A stretch of DNA of 64,000 bases, from positions 1 to 64,000 of the forward strand of contig NZ_BMZH01000007.1 of NCBI RefSeq assembly GCF_014652695.1. Direction: 5' to 3'. Numbering within the stretch: position 1 is the stretch's first letter; each line of letters opens with the position of its first letter. Source of the DNA: Algimonas arctica. Its GTDB lineage: Bacteria; Pseudomonadota; Alphaproteobacteria; Caulobacterales; Maricaulaceae. The notes beneath the pieces were generated by a model that was not told where the DNA came from, did not search any database, and saw only the letters and a program-made list of their open reading frames with translations. Positions 51,247 to 60,647 of this stretch are shown piece after piece. A program made the translations under genes and the position numbers.

Positions 51247-52197
51247 GTGGGATTTGATCTCGTAAAACCAAGTATGGTAAGCGCCATAGCTTTGATCGGT
51301 GTTGCTGGTTTGGGCGCGCTTACAGGAACGCCGGATACCGCCTTCGCCCAAAGCAACGATCCCTATATCAGTGCTATCGATGATCGCCCGGCTGCGCGAT
51401 TGCGCCGCTTGCGTGAGCGCGAACAGGGCTCAATTCCTAAACAGCCCGCCCGCCCCGAAGGTGTCCCAGAAATGGTCGTCATCCAACCGGGGAGATTTTT
51501 GATGGGTAGCCCTCAAAATCAAGCCAAACGTGACCGCAATGAGGGTCCGCAGATTCCCGTTTCGATAGATTATGCGTTCGAGATTGGACGCTATGAAGTG
51601 ACATTCAATGACTGGAACCTCTGTGTGAGCGAGGGCGGCTGTAACGGCTACAGGCCGAGTGATAATGGCTGGGGCAAGGGCAAGCGCCCGGTCACAAATA
51701 TCAGTTATGATGACATTCAGAGTTATATTCTATGGCTCAATAAAAAGACCGGTCTGGCCTATCGTTTGCCATCCGAAGCGGAATGGGAATATGTCGCCCG
51801 CGCCGGCAAGCAACTGCCGTTTTCAACCGGATCAGGCCAAGCCATCAGCGACCGCTTCGCCAATTTTAACGGCAAGTTCCCTTATGGCCCAAATGCGCAA
51901 GCGGGGGATTATATTCGCAAAACTGTCCCCGTTGGCAGTTATCCCGCCAATAGTTTTGGCGTTTATGACATTCACGGCAATGTCTATGAATTCGTCAGTG
52001 ACTGTTATGTCGCGGGTCATTCCGGTAATCCGGGAGATGGATCGCCGCGTCGTGACGGCGATTGCGATGCGCGTATTATTCGCGGCGGATCTTGGGTTAC
52101 GCATGGCTATCAAATGCGCGCAGCCAAGCGCCTGCGTTACACCAAGGAACATCGCTATGATGACTTTGGTTTCCGCCTCGCACGCACACTTGGTTAG
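51247..52197 (+). CDS. SUMF1/FGE-domain exported protein, probably non-catalytic
   Basis: A 316-residue protein starting at GTG 51247, with GGAGG five bases upstream, then a signal peptide (SAIALIGVAGLGALTG..DTAFAQ). The formylglycine-generating-enzyme-like domain has MVVIQPGRFLMGSPQNQAKR, DYAFEIGRYEVTFNDW, RPVTNISYDDIQSYILWLN, YRLPSEAEWEYVARAG, GVYDIHGNVYEFVSDCY and IIRGGSWVTHGYQMRAAKR. The catalytic Cys pair of true sulfatase-modifying enzymes is absent from the GGSW segment, so it is unlikely to make formylglycine. The ATG at 51187 and ATG at 51274 are alternative starts. Confidence 0.85.
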   Translation: MGFDLVKPSMVSAIALIGVAGLGALTGTPDTAFAQSNDPYISAIDDRPAARLRRLREREQGSIPKQPARPEGVPEMVVIQPGRFLMGSPQNQAKRDRNEGPQIPVSIDYAFEIGRYEVTFNDWNLCVSEGGCNGYRPSDNGWGKGKRPVTNISYDDIQSYILWLNKKTGLAYRLPSEAEWEYVARAGKQLPFSTGSGQAISDRFANFNGKFPYGPNAQAGDYIRKTVPVGSYPANSFGVYDIHGNVYEFVSDCYVAGHSGNPGDGSPRRDGDCDARIIRGGSWVTHGYQMRAAKRLRYTKEHRYDDFGFRLARTLG

Positions 52198-52223
52198 GAT
52201 CGGCTTTTAGCTATTCAATCTTG

Positions 52224-52245
52224 AAGCGCCTTTTGGGCGCTTTTT
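52224..52245 (+). terminator. Intrinsic terminator after the SUMF1-domain gene
   Basis: AAGCGCC (52224-52230) pairs with GGCGCTT (52236-52242) around TTTTG and continues into T residues to 52245. It lies 27 bases after the stop. Confidence 0.87.
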
Positions 52246-52282
52246 CTTTGCGATCATGACACTCGACGGTCATAGGTCCGTG

Positions 52283-53683
52283 ATGACGAACCCCATAAAA
52301 ACTGATTATTTGCTGGTTGGCGCAGGCGCGATGGGCATGGCGTTTGCCGACACGCTGGTGGCGGAAACGGATGCGACAATCACAATTGTGGATCGCCATG
52401 CGCGACCGGGCGGCCACTGGAATATCGCTTATCCCTTCGTCACCTTGCATCAACCGTCGAGCTTTTATGGTGTGGCTTCGCGGGAATTGAGTGCAGGCCG
52501 AATTGACGAAACGGGCTTTAATAAAGGGTTGGCTGACCTCGCCACGCTGCCGGAAATTCAGGGCTATTATGAGGCCGTGATGCGCGACACGCTGCTCCCG
52601 ACGGGCCGTGTGACCTATTTGTCCAGCCATGACTATCAAGGCTCCGAAACCCAAGGCGTGGGCAAGGTGATGAATACTCGGTCGGGTAAAGTGAGCGAGG
52701 TCGCATTCGATACGTTGGTGGACGCCACCTATTGGCAGAACGCTGTGCCCGCCAACCATACACCGAGCTTTACAATTGGCGAGGGCGTCAATTTCATGCC
52801 GTGCGGCAATATTGCGGCGCTTGAAAAACCCCCGGCGGGTTACGTTATTATCGGGGGCGGAAAAACTGGCATTGACGCGTTGCTCTGGCTGTTAGAGCAG
52901 GGTGCGGACCCGGATCAGCTGACCTGGATCATCTCTCGCGATGGCTGGATGCATGACCGCGCCGCGACACAACCGAGGCCGGAGTTTTTCAAGAAAACCA
53001 TGGGCGTTCAAGCGGCCGCTTTTGAGGCAATGGCGAATGCGACGGACCGCGATGACATGTATGATCGGCTCGAATCCTGCGGATATTTTGTTCGGCTCGA
53101 CCCCACTGTGCGCCCGAAAATGTTCCACGCGCCGACGATTAGTCGGGCGGAACTCGAGGCGCTTCGCACCATCAAAAACGTCGTGCGTTTGGGGCGTGTC
53201 AGCCATATTTCGGAGACCGAAATCATACTGGCCGAAGGCAATATCCCGACCAGCCCCGACCATGTCCACGTCGATTGCTCGGCGTCGGCCGTACAGAATA
53301 AAAACACGACGGCGGTTTTTAAAAATGTCCGGATTACCCTACAAACCGTGCGGGCCTATCAGCCCACGTTTTCAGCCTCCTTCATCGCTCATCTTGAAGG
53401 GCTAGGCGGTTCGGACATGGATAAGAACTCCCGCGCGGGAGTTGTGCCGCTGCCCGATACGCTCGATGATTTCGTCCGCATGCAAGCGGCCAATATGATG
53501 AACCAAGCGATTTGGTCTCAAGACAAAGCGTTACAACGCTGGATTCGTGCCAACCGTCTCGACGGCTTCTCCGGTCTCATCCGCAGCGCCGATATGGACG
53601 ATCCCGAGGTCGTCGATATCCTCACGCGCTTGCGTAATAACGCCATGCCCGCGGCGATGAAATTGCAGAGTTTTCTGCTCTAA
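52283..53683 (+). CDS. FAD/NAD(P)-binding oxidoreductase
   Basis: A 466-residue flavoprotein with two dinucleotide-binding motifs: TDYLLVGAGAMGMAFADTL near the N-terminus (FAD) and GYVIIGGGKTGIDALLWLLE at about 190 (NADPH). It also has RPGGHWNIAYPFVTLHQPSS, which resembles flavin monooxygenase and pyridine-nucleotide oxidoreductase families. The substrate is unknown. The start at 52283 (MTNPIKTDYLL) is preferred to 52256, which abuts the upstream terminator. It is followed 15 bases later by a DUF6090 membrane protein. Confidence 0.83.
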   Translation: MTNPIKTDYLLVGAGAMGMAFADTLVAETDATITIVDRHARPGGHWNIAYPFVTLHQPSSFYGVASRELSAGRIDETGFNKGLADLATLPEIQGYYEAVMRDTLLPTGRVTYLSSHDYQGSETQGVGKVMNTRSGKVSEVAFDTLVDATYWQNAVPANHTPSFTIGEGVNFMPCGNIAALEKPPAGYVIIGGGKTGIDALLWLLEQGADPDQLTWIISRDGWMHDRAATQPRPEFFKKTMGVQAAAFEAMANATDRDDMYDRLESCGYFVRLDPTVRPKMFHAPTISRAELEALRTIKNVVRLGRVSHISETEIILAEGNIPTSPDHVHVDCSASAVQNKNTTAVFKNVRITLQTVRAYQPTFSASFIAHLEGLGGSDMDKNSRAGVVPLPDTLDDFVRMQAANMMNQAIWSQDKALQRWIRANRLDGFSGLIRSADMDDPEVVDILTRLRNNAMPAAMKLQSFLL

Positions 53684-53698
53684 ACTGTGAGACGAATT

Positions 53699-54403
53699 AT
53701 GCTTCTCCGCCACCTCACGAAACACGTCGAAGACCAGAATTGGTTCGCTGTCGGACTCGATTTTCTCATCGTCGTGTTCGGCGTGTTCATCGGTTTGCAA
53801 GTCGCCAACTGGAACGATGTCTCGCGGGCGGCAGCGAAAGAGGTGGCCGTGATTGAGCAGCTTCAATCTGAGTTCACGCAAACACTGGCCGAAATTCGAA
53901 CGGCGAAAACGAATAGTGATCTGGTGTTGGAAAAAACACGAGACGTGTTGCGTATTATTCGTGATCAAATGGAACCTGCGGACACGGTAGAATTTCTCGA
54001 CACTTTGCGTTCTGCAGGCAGTTTCGTGACCGCCCCGGCAGAGCCGATAACCTTGACAGAATTACTGTCTGCGGGTGGGTTATCAGACTTAATGTCTCCG
54101 GCACTGCGAACGGCATTGACGCGTTACCATCAGGTCAGCGATCAGCATCAAGTCTTGGGCGGGCTAATGCTGGCGCGGGCCTCCGCAACGCATGATGGAT
54201 TTCATACCGCCATTTATGTGAATCCGGATTTTGGCATGAACGGGGAAAGTCTATTGGCGCGATATGACTGGGACCGTCTGCCAGACGCGCGCGAACAGTT
54301 CCAAGTGCTGCTCTATGGAAAAATAGGACTTTCTCGCAATATTGATGAATTGATCATTCGCGGCGAGGCTGTGATTTCGGAATTAGAGGCGGCATTGAAA
54401 TAA
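53699..54403 (+). CDS. DUF6090-type membrane protein
   Basis: A 234-residue protein from the ATG at 53699 (MLLRHLTKHVEDQNW). It has one membrane helix (FAVGLDFLIVVFGVFIGLQV) followed by ANWND, the recognisable opening of this family, and a long helical cytosolic or periplasmic part. A GTG at 53687 would add four residues. The function is unknown. The family is common as scattered single genes in marine alphaproteobacteria and Bacteroidetes. It lies directly after the FAD oxidoreductase. Confidence 0.8.
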   Translation: MLLRHLTKHVEDQNWFAVGLDFLIVVFGVFIGLQVANWNDVSRAAAKEVAVIEQLQSEFTQTLAEIRTAKTNSDLVLEKTRDVLRIIRDQMEPADTVEFLDTLRSAGSFVTAPAEPITLTELLSAGGLSDLMSPALRTALTRYHQVSDQHQVLGGLMLARASATHDGFHTAIYVNPDFGMNGESLLARYDWDRLPDAREQFQVLLYGKIGLSRNIDELIIRGEAVISELEAALK

Positions 54404-54424
54404 GAGCCAGAGTTACAACTCAAG

Positions 54425-55477
54425 CTATTGCCCATCCAGCTTCGCCCGCGCCGCTGCCAATACCTCGGGATCGACATTATCTTCTAACCGCTGGCGCAAC
54501 GTCGCGCGGTCTTCTTGATAATCATCGACTGTGCTGTCGCCGGATTTTAGGAGCCAATAATAAGACTCGCCAAAATCTTGCGCGAGGCCTTCGCCTTTGG
54601 CGAGGGTGAACGCGTAGAGGAACATGCCTTCCGTATCGCCGGCTTCGGCCGATTGGCGGAACCAATCGGCGGCTTGCATCTCGTCGCGTGGAACGCCAGC
54701 ACCTTGATAGACTAGCAGGCCGTAATCCGCTTGTGCGGCGGCGTGGCCAGCGTTGGCGGCGGTGGCTAACCAGAAGGCGGAGCGTTCTTCATCGGGGCGA
54801 ACTTCAAAGGCTTGGGCGTACATGATGCCGGCGGCATAGGCCGCGTCAGCGTCGCCCGCTTCGGCCGCCTGTTCGTATAGGTCCAACGCTTTTTTGGGAT
54901 CGGTTTCAAGGTAGGTGTCAGCCAGTCGTTTGGTCGCGCCCTTGTCGAACGAGGCGATGGCCCGTTCCAGCAGGTCGCGTTCATCGTCCAAGCTCTGGGG
55001 CGCGCCGCGTCCTGTGCGCGTCATCTCGGCGAGGGCGCGCGTGGCGTCGACCCGTCCGGCCTCAGAGGCGCGCAGGAGATAGGCGTAGGCATCCTCATCG
55101 GTCAGGCCCGCTTCGCCGTTTAAGGCCATGTCGCCAAGCGCGACGAGCGCGTCGGGGTGGCTGCGGGCTGCGCCCATTTCATAATAGCGACGCGCGTCTT
55201 TGAGGTTGACCGTGCCGGCTTCGCCCTTGCGAAGAATATGACCCACCATTACGGCGGCTTCGAGGCTACCGGCTTTGGCCGCGGTTTTGCCAAGTCGGAG
55301 CGCGCGATTAAAATCACGGGTTTGGTAAGCGGTTAGCGCTGTGTCGAAATCGGCTGACGCTTGTACGGGCGACAGGGTCGGGACATTGGCGAGTGCCGGG
55401 CTTAGGCTGAGCGCGGTTCCAGACAGAGCGACGAGAGCAAGCGCACAGAGGCGGCCGGCCCGTCTGGCCAGGCCCAC
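54425..55477 (-). CDS. Sel1-repeat (TPR-like) exported protein
   Basis: A protein of about 350 residues with a signal peptide ([21 protein letters not shown]). At least six Sel1-like repeats of about 36 residues follow, for example [21 protein letters not shown], with [20 protein letters not shown] and [19 protein letters not shown]. Sel1 repeats mediate protein contacts in envelope and stress pathways. The start is not firm. GTG at 55477 precedes the signal peptide directly, another GTG lies at 55489, and the open frame reaches 55591. All these starts lie inside the thiE coding region in another frame, so the two genes overlap by about 75 bases. Confidence 0.78.
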   Translation of the reverse strand: MGLARRAGRLCALALVALSGTALSLSPALANVPTLSPVQASADFDTALTAYQTRDFNRALRLGKTAAKAGSLEAAVMVGHILRKGEAGTVNLKDARRYYEMGAARSHPDALVALGDMALNGEAGLTDEDAYAYLLRASEAGRVDATRALAEMTRTGRGAPQSLDDERDLLERAIASFDKGATKRLADTYLETDPKKALDLYEQAAEAGDADAAYAAGIMYAQAFEVRPDEERSAFWLATAANAGHAAAQADYGLLVYQGAGVPRDEMQAADWFRQSAEAGDTEGMFLYAFTLAKGEGLAQDFGESYYWLLKSGDSTVDDYQEDRATLRQRLEDNVDPEVLAAARAKLDGQ

Positions 55478-56046
55478 ACGCCCGCTGACACGGCGATAAA
55501 ATCCGCGCCCGCGTCGATCACTGATTTCGCATTGTCCGGCGTGATGCCGCCAATTGCGACCACCGGTGTTTCCATTGCATGTTGCCACCACGACAAAATC
55601 TCCAATTCAGCGTGAGTCTTAGGTTCTTTCGTCGTCGTTTCAAAGAACGCGCCGAAAGCGACATAGTCCGCGCCTGCGCCCGCGGCTTCAAAAGCGAGCT
55701 GTTTCGAATTGTGGCAGGTCACGCCGATAATGGCATCCCCGCCCAACAGTTCTCGCGATGACAAATAGTCCATATCCTCTTGGCCGATATGCACGCCGTC
55801 AGCGCCAATAGGGTCAACAAGATCGGGGCGGTCATTCAAGATGACGGCAACACCGAACCGCTGAGCCATGGCACAGATAGGCGTTGCCACCTGAACCAGT
55901 GCTGAATCCTCCAAATTTTTGAGACGAATTTGTAGGCATGCCACGGGCGCAGCGGAGAGCGCGCTTTCCAAAACAGGCAGAAACGCCTCAACGTCGTCGA
56001 TCACGGGCGGGGTGATAAGGTAAATTTGGCAAGGGGGGATGGTCAA
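55402..56046 (-). CDS. thiE: Thiamine phosphate synthase
   Basis: Joins hydroxymethylpyrimidine diphosphate and thiazole phosphate. It is 214 residues, a TIM-barrel with [56 protein letters not shown], split by family spacing, [32 protein letters not shown] and [30 protein letters not shown], also split. ATGA overlaps csaA upstream and its 3' end overlaps the Sel1 gene. The ThiE/TenI distinction is not absolute, but the catalytic-type motifs are present. No TPP riboswitch is visible upstream. Confidence 0.92.
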   Translation of the reverse strand: MTIPPCQIYLITPPVIDDVEAFLPVLESALSAAPVACLQIRLKNLEDSALVQVATPICAMAQRFGVAVILNDRPDLVDPIGADGVHIGQEDMDYLSSRELLGGDAIIGVTCHNSKQLAFEAAGAGADYVAFGAFFETTTKEPKTHAELEILSWWQHAMETPVVAIGGITPDNAKSVIDAGADFIAVSAGVWAWPDGPAASVRLLSSLCLEPRSA

Positions 56047-56390
56047 ATCAGGCGGCTCCCATTGGGCACGAGTTGTTCAGGCTGGCCGAGTACGATGGCA
56101 CCCGTCGCGTCTGCAAAGCCGAGTGTCAGGACCTCGGACATGATGGGACCGATTTGGCGCGGCGGAAAATTAACGACGGCCATGACTTGTTGTCCGATCA
56201 AAGTGTCGGGACTGTAGTGGACTGTAATCTGTGCAGATGATTTTTTCACGCCGATATCAGCCCCGAAATCGATTTGCATTTTGATGGCAGGTTTCCGCGC
56301 TTCCGGGAAAGGGGCCGCCTCGATGATGGTGCCGATCCGAATGTCGACAGCCATGAAATCATTAAAGTCGATTGTGGGGGTCTTATCCAT
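56043..56390 (-). CDS. csaA: CsaA-type tRNA-binding/chaperone protein
   Basis: A 115-residue OB-fold protein homologous to the C-terminal domain of methionyl-tRNA synthetase. It is [20 protein letters not shown], then [60 protein letters not shown] and the end LVPNGSRLI. CsaA binds tRNA and has been reported as a secretion chaperone in Bacillus. The frame is open to 56426, but the family start is MDKTP. The stop overlaps thiE start by 4 bases (operon csaA-thiE-sel1). Confidence 0.92.
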   Translation of the reverse strand: MDKTPTIDFNDFMAVDIRIGTIIEAAPFPEARKPAIKMQIDFGADIGVKKSSAQITVHYSPDTLIGQQVMAVVNFPPRQIGPIMSEVLTLGFADATGAIVLGQPEQLVPNGSRLI

Positions 56391-56501
56391 GCGGTGCGCC
56401 ATGCCGCGACGGCGCGGGTTTGCCAAGGGCGATGCACTCTTCTTGACTGCAAATCCACAAGTCCTCTTCCCCTTTTCATAAATCGCGGGTTAGACACGCC
56501 T

Positions 56502-58883
56502 ATGCGCATTCTATCTTATATCCTTCCCATTCTCCTCCTCATCGCCTGCCAACCGGCCAATAAGAGTGGCTCTGACCCGCTATCCGGGTTGGACGCGCGA
56601 GATGGATTTATTGATCTTTATGTTGACGTAGGGGACGGCAAAGTTCTGGCGCGACTGCCTGCGCCGGACGCGGACGGGGTCGCACTTGAGGCCATCCATA
56701 CGGCGCGGCTAACCTCCGGCCTCGGGTCTAACCCGGTCGGGTTGGACCGGGGTTGGGGTGATAGCGGCAAGATCGTAATCTTCCGCCAGCGCGGCAACAA
56801 AGTCGTGTTAGAGCAACCCAACCTGCGGTACCGCGCCTCGTCAGACAATCCATTGGAAGAGCGCGCCGTGGCGGAAAGTTTCGCGCCGTCCTTCCTTGCT
56901 AGTTTCGACATTGTCGGACGCGATGGCGGCTTGATCATCGACATGACAGACTTCCTGCGCAGCGACGTGCTCGGCTTACAACAATTTCTCAAAGACGCGG
57001 ATCAAGGCAGCTTCTCCGTGCAATCGGACCGGACCTTTATTGATACAGATAATGTGTTCAGCTTTCCCGATAATGCCGAGTTCGATATTTTCTTCACATT
57101 AGAAACCGCCGATGCAGGTCGCGAAGTGGCAACGACGGCGGCCAATGGTAAAACGGCGACGCTGGTCCAACATCATAGTTTCGTGCGTTTGCCGGACGCG
57201 GGCTACGAACCGCTAATCTCTGATCCGCGCGCGGCCGCGATCGAGGAAGTCCATTATAATTATAGCGCGCCATTATCCGCACCGATTGAGACGCGTCTGG
57301 CGCGGCGCTATCGTTTGCAAAAAGACGCGGACGGCAAGACGATCAAACCCATCGTCGTCTATATTGATGGCGGTGCGCCCGAACCGATCCGCAGTGCGCT
57401 GGTCGAAGGGGCGCAGTGGTGGGGTGAGGCCTTTGCCGAGGCCGGTTATCCCGATGGCTACCGCGTCGAAATCCTACCGGACGATATTCATCCGCTCGAT
57501 GTGCGGTACACGGTGGTGCAGTGGGTTCACCGTCAAACGCGCGGCTGGTCCTATGGCGGCGGCGTGTCAGATCCGCGCACAGGTGAAATGCTCAAAGGCC
57601 ACGTTAATCTCGGCTCCTTGCGTGTGCGCCAAGACCGGATGATTTTCGAAGGGCTGCTCGGCGCGGGTAAAACCGATAGCGGCGATGCCGATGACCCGGT
57701 GCAGCTCGCCTTAATGCGCATTCGCCAGCTCTCGGCCCATGAAATCGGCCATTCGCTTGGCTTCATGCATAATTTTGCGGCGAGCTCAGACGATAATGCA
57801 TCGGTCATGGACTATCCGGCGATGGACGTCCGGCTGATCGACGGAGAATTGGACCTGTCCCACGTTTACGGTGTTGGCATTGGCGATTGGGACAAGGTCA
57901 CGGCCACTTGGCTCTATGGCGACCACACGGATGTTCAGCGTGATGCCATTCTGGACGACGCCTATGCGCGCGGTCTGTCCTATGTCGCGGATAGCGATGG
58001 GCGCGGCGCCGGGTCCGGTCATCCCGATGGGAGTGTGTGGGACAATGGAACTGACGCTGTTGCCAGCTTGGGCAATGTCATGGCGGTACGGGCTTATGCG
58101 CTCGCGCGGTTTGGACCGGATAATATGTCGGAAGGGTGGACCCAATCCGACTTGAATGCGGCGCTGGTTCCGATTTATCTCTATCACCGTTTCCAAACGG
58201 CGGCCGCGGCAAAATCCATCGGCGGTATGCGGTTCGATTACGCCGCTATCGGTGAGGCGATGGAGGCCGAAATCGTCGCGCCGGCCAAGCAGCGTGAGGC
58301 TTTGCGCGCTGTTTTGGCGACGCTTGATCCGCAAGCGCTCGATATTCCCGATAGTGTGTTGAACCGACTGACGCCGCGGCTTGGAACGTTTTCTTTTGCC
58401 GACAATGATCGTGAATTATTCCGCAAAACGGCCTATCCGGCGTTTGATGTCGTCGCTGCGGCGGATACGGCAGCGGATTTGACTTTAGATGTGCTCTTAC
58501 ATCCGCAGCGGCTCAATCGTTTGGTCGAATTTCACCGCCGCGATCCGGCCAACCCTGGTATTGACGAGGTTATGGCCGCAACCCGGACGGCTGTGATGGG
58601 CTTCCCGCGCGAAGGACGTCAGGGCGAAATCGCCAATGTCGTTCGTGCGCGCCTCGCCTACACGCTGGCTGACTTGGCGGCGGGCGACCATCCGCCTGCG
58701 GTTCGCGCAGCGGCGGAAGACACGCTGGGGCGCATGCGTCGCGCGCTGACTCTGTCCAACACGCGAAATGATGGTTGGCTGGCGCGGGAAATTGAACGCC
58801 TTATGGAGGCGCCGCGCGCGGGCGTAGCCTCAATTCCGGCCCCAAAGGCGCTTCCGCCCGGCAGCCCGATTGGGGCGCAATAG
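56502..58883 (+). CDS. Zinc-dependent metalloprotease lipoprotein (DUF5117/DUF4953 type)
   Basis: A 793-residue exported metallopeptidase with a lipoprotein signal (MRILSYILPILLLIAC). The first half is a beta-rich domain (DUF5117-like, with SLAF..FDIVG and DMTDFL). The catalytic domain has HPLDVRYTVVQWVHRQTRG and the zinc motif LSAHEIGHSLGFMHNFAAS (HExxHxxGxxH), followed by a Met-turn candidate in SVMDYPAM. This is the metzincin pattern. The ~200-residue C-terminal helical region is typical of DUF4953. The frame is open to 56274, but the start at 56502 begins the signal peptide. Divergent from csaA. Confidence 0.88.
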   Translation: MRILSYILPILLLIACQPANKSGSDPLSGLDARDGFIDLYVDVGDGKVLARLPAPDADGVALEAIHTARLTSGLGSNPVGLDRGWGDSGKIVIFRQRGNKVVLEQPNLRYRASSDNPLEERAVAESFAPSFLASFDIVGRDGGLIIDMTDFLRSDVLGLQQFLKDADQGSFSVQSDRTFIDTDNVFSFPDNAEFDIFFTLETADAGREVATTAANGKTATLVQHHSFVRLPDAGYEPLISDPRAAAIEEVHYNYSAPLSAPIETRLARRYRLQKDADGKTIKPIVVYIDGGAPEPIRSALVEGAQWWGEAFAEAGYPDGYRVEILPDDIHPLDVRYTVVQWVHRQTRGWSYGGGVSDPRTGEMLKGHVNLGSLRVRQDRMIFEGLLGAGKTDSGDADDPVQLALMRIRQLSAHEIGHSLGFMHNFAASSDDNASVMDYPAMDVRLIDGELDLSHVYGVGIGDWDKVTATWLYGDHTDVQRDAILDDAYARGLSYVADSDGRGAGSGHPDGSVWDNGTDAVASLGNVMAVRAYALARFGPDNMSEGWTQSDLNAALVPIYLYHRFQTAAAAKSIGGMRFDYAAIGEAMEAEIVAPAKQREALRAVLATLDPQALDIPDSVLNRLTPRLGTFSFADNDRELFRKTAYPAFDVVAAADTAADLTLDVLLHPQRLNRLVEFHRRDPANPGIDEVMAATRTAVMGFPREGRQGEIANVVRARLAYTLADLAAGDHPPAVRAAAEDTLGRMRRALTLSNTRNDGWLAREIERLMEAPRAGVASIPAPKALPPGSPIGAQ

Positions 58884-59266
58884 TGCCAACATATTTGGGC
58901 GGTTGCCATTGCGGCGCCGTTCAGTTTGAATTCGACGCTCCGGATATCGTCGATGTGACGGACTGTAATTGCTCGCTCTGCGTGATGACGGGTCATGCCC
59001 ATGTCTTTGTTGACGCGGCAGACTTACGGTTTTTGTCGGGGCGCGACGGGCTCATATCCTATCAGTTCGGATCCAGAACGGCAGATCATCTGTTTTGCGG
59101 TACGTGCGGGATTAAATCACTCTATCGTCCACGAAGCCATCCAAACGGTTGGAGCGTCAATGCGCGCTGTGTCGAGGGCCTGACGGTCGGGCGCCGGATT
59201 GCTTTTGATGGGCAGAATTGGGACGGGAGTATTGACGGGTTGCGGCGTGATCTCGGCGATCAATGA
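58883..59266 (+). CDS. GFA (glutathione-dependent formaldehyde-activating/CENP-V) family protein
   Basis: A 127-residue zinc protein from GTG 58883, overlapping the protease stop by one base (TAGTG). It has GGCHCGAVQFEFDAP, VTDCNCSLCVMTGHAHVFV, and the second zinc knuckle FCGTCGIKSLYRPRSHPNG. The conserved Cys pattern (CHCG, CNCSLC, CGTC) is complete. The family includes the S-hydroxymethylglutathione-forming Gfa, but the substrate of most members is unknown. It is followed by a HAD hydrolase after 43 bases. Confidence 0.9.
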   Translation: MPTYLGGCHCGAVQFEFDAPDIVDVTDCNCSLCVMTGHAHVFVDAADLRFLSGRDGLISYQFGSRTADHLFCGTCGIKSLYRPRSHPNGWSVNARCVEGLTVGRRIAFDGQNWDGSIDGLRRDLGDQ

Positions 59267-59309
59267 TTTCGCCGCGTGACAGTGTAACGCGATCCGTTAA
59301 AGCGCGCTC

Positions 59310-60161
59310 ATGACCCAGCTTTCTTTCCAACCGATTTCCGGCCTTGCCGATATTGCCTACGAATATGATGCGATTTTCTGTGACATTTGGGGGGTCGTGC
59401 ATAATGGACGTCGCCCGAATTTCGCCGCCTGTGGCGCGCTAGAACGGTACCGCGATGAAATCGGTCCGGTCGTGCTTATGTCCAATACCTCGCGGCCCAG
59501 CGCCTATGTTCCCGAAAGTTTCGCGCAGATTGAAATGCCGGATGGATTTTTCGATGCAATCGTCACGTCTGGCGACGCGATCGTGAATGAGCTTGCGCGG
59601 CGCTCGCCCGGTCCGGCGTTCCTGATCGGCACGGTCGATGAGGAGGGCGAAGAGGGTTTTGGTTTGTTCGATCAGGTGCCGATGCATTTTGCCGAAATTG
59701 ACGATGCCGCCTTTGTCGTCTGCACGGGGCCGTATGATTATGATGACGACCCTGAGAGCTATGAGGAGTTACTGCAAGAGTTGCTCGACCGCGAATTAGA
59801 CATGGTTTGCACGAACCCCGACGTCAAAGTGCAAATCGAGGGGCGTGAGGTTTGGTGCGCGGGCGCGATTGCGCAGGTCTATGAACGTATGGGCGGAGAG
59901 GTCGTTTACGGCGGCAAACCCCATCACCCGATTTATTACCTGGGTCGCGCGTGGCTCGAAGAAACGCTGGGTTATGCACCGGAACGCATTCTAATGATTG
60001 GCGATAACCTCTTCACCGATGTGCTCGGTGCGCAGCGCGAAGGGATCGATTGTTTGTTCATTCAGGACGGACTTTATGGGAAAACGGCTAAGGAATTCAG
60101 AGCGATATGTGAGAAGAATGGTCTCTCTGCGCGCTACCAACTCTCTGAACTTGCGTGGTAA
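59310..60161 (+). CDS. TIGR01459-type HAD superfamily hydrolase
   Basis: A 283-residue class IIA HAD protein. The first motif reads YDAIFCDIWGVVHNGRRPN (Trp in place of the second Asp, typical of this alphaproteobacterial subfamily). LMSNTSRPSAYVPESF, CTNPDVKVQIEGREVWCAGAI and HHPIYYLGRAWLEETLG follow. The last is LMIGDNLFTDVLGAQREGIDCLFI (Asp motif 4), split by normal spacing. Phosphatase activity is likely but the substrate is unknown. MaoC and ribF follow, and the three are probably co-transcribed. Confidence 0.9.
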   Translation: MTQLSFQPISGLADIAYEYDAIFCDIWGVVHNGRRPNFAACGALERYRDEIGPVVLMSNTSRPSAYVPESFAQIEMPDGFFDAIVTSGDAIVNELARRSPGPAFLIGTVDEEGEEGFGLFDQVPMHFAEIDDAAFVVCTGPYDYDDDPESYEELLQELLDRELDMVCTNPDVKVQIEGREVWCAGAIAQVYERMGGEVVYGGKPHHPIYYLGRAWLEETLGYAPERILMIGDNLFTDVLGAQREGIDCLFIQDGLYGKTAKEFRAICEKNGLSARYQLSELAW

Positions 60162-60207
60162 AGTGGCACTTGCCTTTAATGGCGCCCTCTTTGTATAGGC
60201 CAACGCC

Positions 60208-60642
60208 ATGAAAGACATTGTAAAATATTACCTCGAAGACCTCACCGTCGGGATGAGCGCCAGCACAACGGCAACCATCACGGCTGAGATGATCGACACG
60301 TTCGCCGACATTACGGGCGATCATAATCCCATTCATGTCGACGAAGCCTATGCCAAGACGACGCAGTTTGGCGGCCGCATTGCGCACGGCGCTTTGTCAG
60401 CTAGCTTTATCTCAGCTGTCCTTGGCAATGAGTTGCCCGGTCCAGGCGCGATCTTTGTCGAGCTGAACTTGCGCTTTCGCAAACCGGCGATGATCGGGGA
60501 TGAAATCACAGCCGTCGCGACAGTAGATGAGATTAATGAGCGCACAGGTCGCGTGAAAATGAAATGTCATTGCGAAGTCAAAGGCGTGAAAATCTGCCGC
60601 GGTGATGCGGGCGTGTTTGTCTCGAAACGACCGACAGACTAA
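60208..60642 (+). CDS. MaoC-like (R)-specific enoyl-CoA hydratase
   Basis: A 144-residue hot-dog fold protein with the hydratase-2 motif DITGDHNPIHVDEAYAKTTQF (catalytic Asp and His), split by spacing, and GRIAHGALSASFISAVLG. It hydrates trans-2-enoyl-CoA to (R)-3-hydroxyacyl-CoA. The C-terminal half with LRFRKPAMIGDEITAVATV is complete. It starts 46 bases after the HAD stop and ends 5 bases before ribF. Confidence 0.9.
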   Translation: MKDIVKYYLEDLTVGMSASTTATITAEMIDTFADITGDHNPIHVDEAYAKTTQFGGRIAHGALSASFISAVLGNELPGPGAIFVELNLRFRKPAMIGDEITAVATVDEINERTGRVKMKCHCEVKGVKICRGDAGVFVSKRPTD

Positions 60643-60647
60643 ATCCC

